The notes under the pieces are model-generated. The model saw nothing but the letters and a program-made list of their open reading frames with translations. It was not told where the DNA came from and did not search any database. Shown one piece after another: positions 58,350 to 64,000 of a stretch of 64,000 nt of DNA. Source of the stretch: Chitinilyticum aquatile DSM 21506. GTDB lineage: Bacteria; Pseudomonadota; Gammaproteobacteria; Burkholderiales; Chitinibacteraceae. Made by a program: the position numbers and the translations under genes. The first letter of the stretch is position 1; every line of letters begins with the position of its first letter. Where the stretch lies: assembly GCF_000430805.1 (NCBI RefSeq), contig NZ_AUMS01000004.1, positions 416,803 to 480,802 on the forward strand. The letters run 5' to 3'.

Positions 58350-58375
58350 GCCTGTGTCACGCCAGTAAAACTCAC

Positions 58376-58870
58376 TAAGCTGGTTTCCAGGGCGGCGGTT
58401 TCCAGCTGGTTTCCATGGTTACCAGGGGTGTGTGGGCAGCCTCTCCCGGCAGATGCACTTTCTCATCATGTGACAGCGCTGTCGCATCATCGGCGCGGTT
58501 GCACTGGGCCGTGCGCGCAGTCGGCCGGTAATTTTGGTTAACAAAATCTGGTTACCAGGCTGGTTAACAGGGTTTTTAGGGGTTTAAGACTGGTTTTCCG
58601 CGAGTTATTCACGATCTTATGGGGGCGCGGGTATCCAGACCGGTATCCACGGATACCAGCCCCCTAACAGCCATCCGCGATGAAGGTAACCGTAGTCATC
58701 ACTCACTTCGCAGTCACGCCGCTGCAAACCGGGTGCGAACTGGCTGCAAAGCCACAGCCCGTAAGGGATTGCGCAATCACCGCTGCCATTTGGTACGCAC
58801 TCTGGTTCGCACCCCCAACGCGCGCGCGAGGGCTGTAGCACTTGGTTAGCGCACTAACTTTCGCACTAAC
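58376..58870. other. Repeat-rich non-coding region, candidate replication origin
   Basis: About 500 bases with no credible gene. Eight copies of a TGGTTNNCAG-like repeat lie at 58380-58600, four of them head to tail at 58380-58426. A DnaA-box-like TTATTCACG follows at 58605-58613. A GGTATCCA / GGATACC set (58629-58661) and a GCACTAAC pair (58850-58870) follow further on. Iteron-like arrays next to replication genes are typical of origins in satellites and plasmids. Direct evidence of replication is lacking. Confidence 0.55.
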
Positions 58871-59064
58871 CGCATTGCAGTTATGGGGCCCTCGCGTCTT
58901 ATGCCCACCCATTTCTGCCTGAGCCGTTTTTAAGGACACTGGCAACTGATATATTGCCGAATGGCTAAAGGCAGGCAAAGTCAAGGCTGTCACTATCCCG
59001 AAGCTATTTTGATTCTGCCTCATCGGCTCATTTGTGATTTCTGACCAAGGACATCATTGTGGGG
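58871..59064. other. Spacer without recognised feature
   Basis: Between the repeat region and the small ORFs I see no gene. It may carry the promoter of the downstream small ORFs but no clear consensus pair. Confidence 0.4.
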
Positions 59065-59154
59065 ATGGATGAAGTGGACATGGAAGACAGCAAGCACACA
59101 CTCAGCCGTAACAACATTGCCGAGTTTCTGATTATCACCCTTAACTTCTTGTGA
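59065..59154 (+). CDS. Very small ORF (29 aa)
   Basis: ATG to TGA, product MDEVDMEDSKHTLSRNN followed by a hydrophobic end (IAEFLIITLNFL). It ends eight bases before the next ORF, suggesting a leader or chance. Only weak AAGGA is upstream. Low confidence. Confidence 0.22.
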   Translation: MDEVDMEDSKHTLSRNNIAEFLIITLNFL

Positions 59155-59161
59155 GTGAACC

Positions 59162-59464
59162 ATGCCGTACTGGTTCAGCATGTTGCTGGCGTTGGCCGTA
59201 CTGGCCTTCATCGTCTTGTGCAGCCTGTTTCTTTGTCGTGAGCGTCTACAGCGCGAGCAGCGCAACCGCGAGCGCGAGGAATATCGCAAGCATTGGGTTG
59301 TGACCTGTCACCTGAGCGAAGATGGTCAGTGGCTGACTCGGAATCGCCGGCCAAGAACACCGGAAGACGATTTGCCGCGCAACACCTTAAGCGATCTGGA
59401 TATTCCCGAATTCCTGCGTGATCACCGGCTGTATCAGATAGGTCGGATGCACAAGCCGGATTAG
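59162..59464 (+). CDS. Small single-pass membrane protein, unknown function
   Basis: 100 residues with an N-terminal membrane helix (about residues 5-25), then a strongly basic, Arg/Glu-rich segment (CRERLQREQRNREREEYRKH) likely to form a helix. A soluble tail (DGQWLTRNRRPRTPEDDLPRN) follows. Its layout suggests a membrane-anchored cytoplasmic protein. No family is recognised. It lies between the origin-like region and the RHS locus. Confidence 0.6.
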   Translation: MPYWFSMLLALAVLAFIVLCSLFLCRERLQREQRNREREEYRKHWVVTCHLSEDGQWLTRNRRPRTPEDDLPRNTLSDLDIPEFLRDHRLYQIGRMHKPD

Positions 59465-59939
59465 GCCATATGACTCTGGCTCCTGCGGACTCTACCGGAT
59501 ATGACCACCCGTTCTGAACACCCGTGATCACCCCACCGAACACTCATGCGCAGGCTGTTGATGGGATTAACAGCAAAGCACAGCATGGCAAAATATTGCG
59601 AGGAAGTAGGCCTGACTCCGTCTCCTTTGCTCCTTGCACAGAGCTGTCTTTTTGGCGCACTATTGCGCAGTGGTTTTGAGGCAATCCTGACAAAAACTCG
59701 CGCCGTCCTTTAGTGATGAGCGTGAAGCCCTGAAATCACGAGCGTGCTTGCATGGCGGCAAGCAGTGTCCTCGAAACAAGTGGCTGGACGGTGGCAGGGG
59801 ATTGTCAACGATGTGTTGTTTTAACGTTTTCCTGAACGTGTTGTGGTGTTTGCATTCTCGCCGTCCAGATCAGCCTCTCGGTCGGGGTGTAAGAAAGGGC
59901 GCTCAGGCACTAGCCTCAGACGCAGAAACGCCAGCCATC
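59465..59939. other. 475-base spacer before the RHS locus
   Basis: No credible gene. At 59494-59545 a cluster of TGACCACCC and TGATCACCC motifs resembles the terminal repeats of IS21-type elements, but no transposase is near. A TTGTCA is seen at 59798 without a good -10. An ORF frame open from 59748 leads into the RHS signal peptide, but its first 64 codons look non-coding. Confidence 0.35.
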
Positions 59940-60221
59940 ATGCCGGTGCCGAAGGGTCATCAACCCTTGGCATCTGCCATATTTCGCACCGCAGCGCGAC
60001 TCCCCGTTCTGCTTTCCTTTCTTCTGCTGCAGAGCCTGTCCTTCAATGCGGCGGCATCATATGACATTTTCTGCAAGCAGGCTGGCAAAGCCAACGGCGC
60101 GATGTGCACACCGGCACGTGAAACCGAATGGACCTATACCACGGGAAGCTATCCTTTCCAGTTTACAACAGGCCCTCCCCATCCTTATCCGCCGCCATTG
60201 CGGATGCTACTGGTAGGATGA
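59940..60221 (+). pseudogene. N-terminal fragment of the RHS protein (signal peptide), frameshifted
   Basis: From the ATG at 59940 a signal peptide (hydrophobic LPVLLSFLLLQSLSF, cleavage near NAAA-SYD) leads into SYDIFCKQAGKANG and ETEWTYTTGSYPFQFTTGP. After FTTGP the frame soon stops, while the RHS frame, overlapping it, continues with PSLSAAIADATGRMNRYF. Joining the two at GGCCCTCCCC (60171-60180) by adding one C gives a continuous TTGPSPSLSAAIAD. So a single-base deletion, or a sequencing error in a C run, separates the signal peptide from the body. Confidence 0.7.
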
Positions 60222-63200
60222 ATCGCTACTTTTGTTCCGGCCCGTTCATTCAGCCGGAAGGTGCGTGGATTAATTCGCTCGTAAACGACGGCCGTTGGCA
60301 ACAGCATCGTCTGCTTAGGACGAAAGGGTCAACACAAAGCGGTTGCAATGGCAATCCATCTGCAGGTGAAATTGATTCTACATACCCTGTTTCTGCCTAT
60401 CGAACCAAAACATTCTCCTGTGCCCCCGGCGAAGACGGCCCCTACCTTGGCCCGGGCAATCAACGCTATTGCGCCCGCTATCGCGATGTGTGCAGTACCA
60501 CGCCGTATCCGGTCGCGATTTCCGATGGCTCCAAGTATTACGGGAAGATCGTCGATCTTCCCGTTTTCGAGCGTTTCCGGTTTTACCGCAGTTATACATC
60601 CCTGCCGAGCTTCAGCGGTGTTGGTGGTTTATTAACGGCGGCCAAGCCGGCGGTTGACCCGGATGGCGGCAGTGTTCAGGCCGTTGGCTGGAGTACGAGT
60701 TACGATGCCAGGGTGTGGGTCACGACCGATTCAGCAGGGCTGACCAAGGTATTCAACGTCGACATTCCCGGCGAAAACCTCCGCTCTTTTGTGCAGAAAC
60801 CCGAAGGCTTGGTTGCGCTGCAGAATGATGCAACTTCACTGGGGATGAATGCCTCGGGCGATCTTTCCTTTTCCCATGTGGATTCCTCCATCTGGCGCTT
60901 CGACAAGACAGGCCGCCTGCAGGCCATCGATCAGGCGGCCGGCCCCTCGGTAACCCTGACCTATGCAAACAATGGCCAATTGAGCTCGGCCACGGATCGT
61001 TATGGTCAAACCCTTCGTTTTGCGCTGACGCCAGAAGGGATGATTGATCGCATCACTGCGCCAAACGGGCATGTGATTCAGTATGGTTTTGATGCGGGTG
61101 GCCATTTGGCCTCAATCGGCTCGCTCGGCCGCTCCGGCGCCACGACCAAGCAGTATCTGTATGAGAACACAAAATTCCCTGGGGCCGTTACCGGCGAAAT
61201 AGATGAGAAAGGCTTCCGGCTGTCGCTGTTTACGTATGACGATTATGGGCGAGTCATCAAAACCGAACGCTTCGGGAACAGTAGTGGCTTGGTGACCAGT
61301 TACCGGTTTGATTTCACCTCCCCTGGCACCCCCAAGGTCACTGATCCACTGGGTACTACCCGGTCATACACGTTTGTGCGCAGTGGCTATGGGCGGTTGA
61401 AGAGCGTAAACCAGCCGGGTGGCAGCGGGTGTGGCGCAGCAAGTTCGAACATCACCTACGACGGGAATGGCAACGTACTTGTCAGGTGGGATTTCAATGG
61501 GTATCTGACTAGATATACCTATGATTCCGCACGGAACCTTGAAACGCAGCGGAAGGAAGGGTTGAACAACGCCGGTGATGCCCGCCCCGAAAGCCGGACA
61601 GTCAGCACGGCCTGGCACAGCTATTGGCGATTTCCGGTGAAGATTGCCGAAGCGAAGAAACTGACGACCTATGTCTACAATGGCGACATTGACCCTGCGA
61701 CCGGCAGTGCGCTGATGTGTGCTCCTGCAGAGGCAACCATCCCCAAGCTGTCGGGTGGAGCCATTCTGATCGGCGTGTTGTGCAAAAAAACCGAACAGGC
61801 CACCGCTGACATTACAGGGGCCGCCGGGCTCACCCCTGTCGTAACGGGCAGCCCCAAAACCTGGACTTACACCTACAACATCAATGGCCAGATGCTGACG
61901 GCCGATGGCCCGCGCACTGATGTGTCTGATCTCACCACCATCAGTTACTACGGCCTTGCCGATGCTGACTTGGGCAAGCGTGGCAATGTCGCAACCATCA
62001 GTAATGCGCTCGGGCATGTGACCCGAATTACGGCCTACGACCTCAACCGTAATCCGCTCACGATTATCGACCCCAACAATGTCGTTACCTCCCTGACCTA
62101 CGACGAGCAGGGCCGCCTGACCAGCAGAACGGTTGGCAACGAGAGCAGCACCTACAACTGGGATAGCGCTGGACTGCTCACCCAGATTACCCTGCCGGAT
62201 GGCCGAACCCTGACCTACAGCTATGATGCCGGGCATCAGCTAACGGCAATCACCGATGCCGAGGGAAACCACCTCGTCTATACCCTCGATGCCATGGGCA
62301 ACCGGATCAGGGAAGATGTGAAAGACCCGCTGGGCCAGTTGGCACAAACGCGCAGCCGGGTATATGACCCACTCTCCCGGCTGGCGCAAGACATTGGCGG
62401 GCAAGGCCAGGTAACCCGCTATGAATACGACCCGAATGGCAACCAGACCAAAGTGACTGACCCGCTGGGCCACAGCACCACCAGTGGCTACGACGCCCTC
62501 AACCGCCTCATCACTCTGACCGACCCGGGCAATTGCGTGATCCGGTACACCTACGACGGGCAGGATCAGCTCACGCAGGTCAGTGACCCCCGAGCCCTCG
62601 TCACCACGTATACCATCGACGGGCTTGGCAATCGCACCCAGACCGCCAGCCCGGATACCGGCATTGCCACCAGCAGCTACGATGCGGCTGGTAATGAACT
62701 ATCCCGCACCGATGCCAGAGGGCAGCAGACCACCACCACCTACGACGCTCTGAACCGCCCGATTCAGCTCATCCACCAGGACGGCCGGCAGGTTAACTAC
62801 ACCTGGGATGTGGGCAGCAACGGCAAGGGCCGCCTCACCGGAATCGACGAACTCAGCAATGGCCTCCTCACCGATCGGCTCCAGTACATCTACGACGAGC
62901 AAGGCCGGGTGATACACCTCATCCGCACCACCGGCTCCCTCATTCACAGCCAAAGTTACACCTACGCCTCCGGCCAACTCAGCGGACAGACTCTCCCGAG
63001 CGGCAGACAAATCAGCTACACCCGAAACACCGCTGGCCAGATCACCCAGATCGAGCTGACCGACAGCGCGGAAGCAGGCAGCGGCCAGAAAAAAACCATT
63101 GCCAGCGCCATCAGCTACCACCCCTTTGGCGGCATCAGGGAATGGACAGACGGAGCAGGCCAGATTCACCGCCGCGCCCGGAACCTTGACGGCCAGATCA

Positions 63201-63769
63201 GCAGCTACAGCCTGGGCAACACGCTCTGGCAGCTCAGCATGGACAGCGCAGGGCGGATCACGGGGCAAAGTGACGCCAGCAATCCCCAGAACAGCGGCAC
63301 CTACGGCTATGACATTCAGGATCGGCTCACCAGCGCCGCATTGCCGACAGGCCGCTATGGCTACGGCTACGACGCCACGGGAAACCGAACCTCGCAAAGC
63401 CAGGGGGGCAACACCAGAACCGTCACGATTGCTCCGACCAGCAACCGCCTGACAGCCCTCAGCAATCCCCCCCGGAACTTCACCTACGACAAGGCCGGCA
63501 ACACCATCGACGATGGCACCGCGCAATACACCTACGACGCCCGTGGCCGCCTGGTAGCGATGCAAAGCGCAACAGACAAGGCCAGCTATCACCTCAACGC
63601 ACTGGGCCAGCGCATCCGCAAAACCCTCACGAACAACGGCCAGATCGTGAGCGACACGCTGTACCACTACGACCTCGCCGGCCACCTCATCGGCGAAAGC
63701 GACGGCACGGGGAAAGTCAGCCGGGAAATACTCTGGCTGGATGACACGCCACTGGCGGTCCTGCAATGA
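60128..63769 (+). CDS. RHS/YD-repeat protein (body, signal peptide in another frame)
   Basis: Large secreted-type protein made of YD repeats. The 1213-residue frame opens at an ATG that is probably not the natural start. After about 200 residues of a conserved N-terminal domain, many YD-type repeats follow (YDARGRL, YTYDGQDQL, YDALNRP, YDPNGNQ), to REILWLDDTPLAVLQ at the end. The usual RHS core after this (HTDHLGTPR-like) is missing and appears in the next gene. Codon use and GC are higher in the last third, suggesting cassette recombination. YD shells encapsulate toxins in known RHS proteins; no toxin domain is seen in this frame. Confidence 0.85.
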   Translation: MDLYHGKLSFPVYNRPSPSLSAAIADATGRMNRYFCSGPFIQPEGAWINSLVNDGRWQQHRLLRTKGSTQSGCNGNPSAGEIDSTYPVSAYRTKTFSCAPGEDGPYLGPGNQRYCARYRDVCSTTPYPVAISDGSKYYGKIVDLPVFERFRFYRSYTSLPSFSGVGGLLTAAKPAVDPDGGSVQAVGWSTSYDARVWVTTDSAGLTKVFNVDIPGENLRSFVQKPEGLVALQNDATSLGMNASGDLSFSHVDSSIWRFDKTGRLQAIDQAAGPSVTLTYANNGQLSSATDRYGQTLRFALTPEGMIDRITAPNGHVIQYGFDAGGHLASIGSLGRSGATTKQYLYENTKFPGAVTGEIDEKGFRLSLFTYDDYGRVIKTERFGNSSGLVTSYRFDFTSPGTPKVTDPLGTTRSYTFVRSGYGRLKSVNQPGGSGCGAASSNITYDGNGNVLVRWDFNGYLTRYTYDSARNLETQRKEGLNNAGDARPESRTVSTAWHSYWRFPVKIAEAKKLTTYVYNGDIDPATGSALMCAPAEATIPKLSGGAILIGVLCKKTEQATADITGAAGLTPVVTGSPKTWTYTYNINGQMLTADGPRTDVSDLTTISYYGLADADLGKRGNVATISNALGHVTRITAYDLNRNPLTIIDPNNVVTSLTYDEQGRLTSRTVGNESSTYNWDSAGLLTQITLPDGRTLTYSYDAGHQLTAITDAEGNHLVYTLDAMGNRIREDVKDPLGQLAQTRSRVYDPLSRLAQDIGGQGQVTRYEYDPNGNQTKVTDPLGHSTTSGYDALNRLITLTDPGNCVIRYTYDGQDQLTQVSDPRALVTTYTIDGLGNRTQTASPDTGIATSSYDAAGNELSRTDARGQQTTTTYDALNRPIQLIHQDGRQVNYTWDVGSNGKGRLTGIDELSNGLLTDRLQYIYDEQGRVIHLIRTTGSLIHSQSYTYASGQLSGQTLPSGRQISYTRNTAGQITQIELTDSAEAGSGQKKTIASAISYHPFGGIREWTDGAGQIHRRARNLDGQISSYSLGNTLWQLSMDSAGRITGQSDASNPQNSGTYGYDIQDRLTSAALPTGRYGYGYDATGNRTSQSQGGNTRTVTIAPTSNRLTALSNPPRNFTYDKAGNTIDDGTAQYTYDARGRLVAMQSATDKASYHLNALGQRIRKTLTNNGQIVSDTLYHYDLAGHLIGESDGTGKVSREILWLDDTPLAVLQ

Positions 63770-63780
63770 ACGGAGCCGCG

Positions 63781-64000
63781 ATGAACACCAGCCAGTTGCA
63801 ACGCGCCATTGCCACCCTCGCCGGAAACCTGCTTTGCCTGCTGCTGCTGCTCGGCAGCCCGCTGGCGCAGGCGGCGGATCTCAAGGTGTACTACCTGCAC
63901 ACCGACCACCTGGACACGCCCCGGCTGATGACCGACGAACAAAACCGGGTCGTCTGGAAAAACGGCCCGCTGGCGGAACCGTTCGGGCTGGAGCTCCCCA
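63781..64000 (+). CDS. Second RHS gene, N-terminal part (truncated by window edge)
   Basis: The ATG at 63781 has GGAG five bases upstream and starts 11 bases after the previous stop. The product has its own signal peptide (MNTSQLQRAIATLAG followed by a Leu-rich core, cleavage near AQA-AD). It then goes straight into the RHS core KVYYLHTDHLDTPRLMTDEQNRVVWKNG. This is the sequence expected to continue the previous protein's last residues. It runs off the window. So the core and any C-terminal effector are on a separately exported polypeptide. Confidence 0.8.
   Translation, partial: MNTSQLQRAIATLAGNLLCLLLLLGSPLAQAADLKVYYLHTDHLDTPRLMTDEQNRVVWKNGPLAEPFGLELP

Larger units (their letters stand above)
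52981..59464. mobile_element. Integrative element with integrase, regulator and replication genes (right limit uncertain)
   Basis: From the three direct repeats at 52986 onwards the genes change to an integrase, an AlpA-like regulator, a primase-type zinc finger, a Toprim/DUF3987 protein and a repeat-rich non-coding region. That set is typical of P4-like satellites or integrative elements. It is inserted after the engB terminator, not in a tRNA gene. I could not find a matching right attachment repeat; the element may continue through the RHS locus beyond the window. Limits given are the outermost genes I would assign. Confidence 0.6.

Noticed and set aside
58619..58849. 76-codon frame in the repeat region
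   Set aside because: No ribosome site, Arg-rich composition imposed by the repeats, and it crosses several direct and inverted repeats.
60128..60221. Programmed -1 ribosomal frameshift joining the RHS frames
   Set aside because: There is no X-XXY-YYZ slippery heptamer or clear downstream pseudoknot; a one-base indel in a C run explains it better.

Overview
The window reads as a chromosomal segment of a betaproteobacterium, most likely Neisseriales-like. This is inferred from gene content and protein character: a complete mraZ-to-ftsA division/cell-wall cluster without murB, system II (ResB/CcsB) cytochrome c maturation, a diheme cytochrome c4 gene divergent from engB, and Lap-type biofilm control. 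No 16S rRNA is present to confirm it.

Layout. Bases 60-15878 (minus strand) hold mraZ-rsmH-ftsL-ftsI-murE-murF-mraY-murD-ftsW-murG-murC-ddlB-ftsQ-ftsA. Most junctions overlap by a few bases, and ftsZ lies just beyond base 1. A TGGGN tandem operator (MraZ boxes) and a promoter precede mraZ. Next come rpoH under a perfect CIRCE operator, a phosphoketolase, an ion-transporter-superfamily carrier, gloA and three lysine tRNAs. Bases 22665-27319 hold a c-di-GMP adhesion switch: lapG-lapD, divergent from a TolC-type exporter with an extra C-terminal domain. Bases 27753-36008 hold rlmH, maf, grxD, prmC, hslU (sigma-32-like promoter, no adjacent hslV), a REC/HD-GYP regulator and ilvA. Bases 36102-41888 are a CUT1-type sugar ABC importer with a LysR regulator. 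Bases 42176-52721 hold cysK, cca, a candidate structured ncRNA, pth, a CobW GTPase, two tandem paralogues of unknown function, ccsB, resB, cytochrome c4 and engB.

From about 52981 the sequence becomes accessory. It has a tyrosine integrase preceded by three direct repeats, an AT-rich promoter, an AlpA-like regulator, a CHC2 zinc-finger protein, a Toprim/DUF3987 replication protein and a TubC_N-like small protein. These are followed by a repeat-rich, origin-like region with iteron-like repeats and a DnaA-box-like site. Beyond it lie small ORFs and an RHS/YD-repeat locus. The main RHS frame is separated from its signal peptide by a one-base frameshift. A second RHS piece with its own signal peptide follows and runs off the window.

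Across 22-47 kb at least six related intergenic palindromes (core near GCCCTTTT-AAAAGGGC, outer GGTAT/ATACC) occur, mostly just after stop codons. They look like a REP-type dispersed repeat family. Regulatory themes visible in the DNA are heat shock (CIRCE on rpoH, sigma-32-like site on hslU), MraZ autoregulation, and c-di-GMP signalling (HD-GYP degrading it, LapD sensing it).
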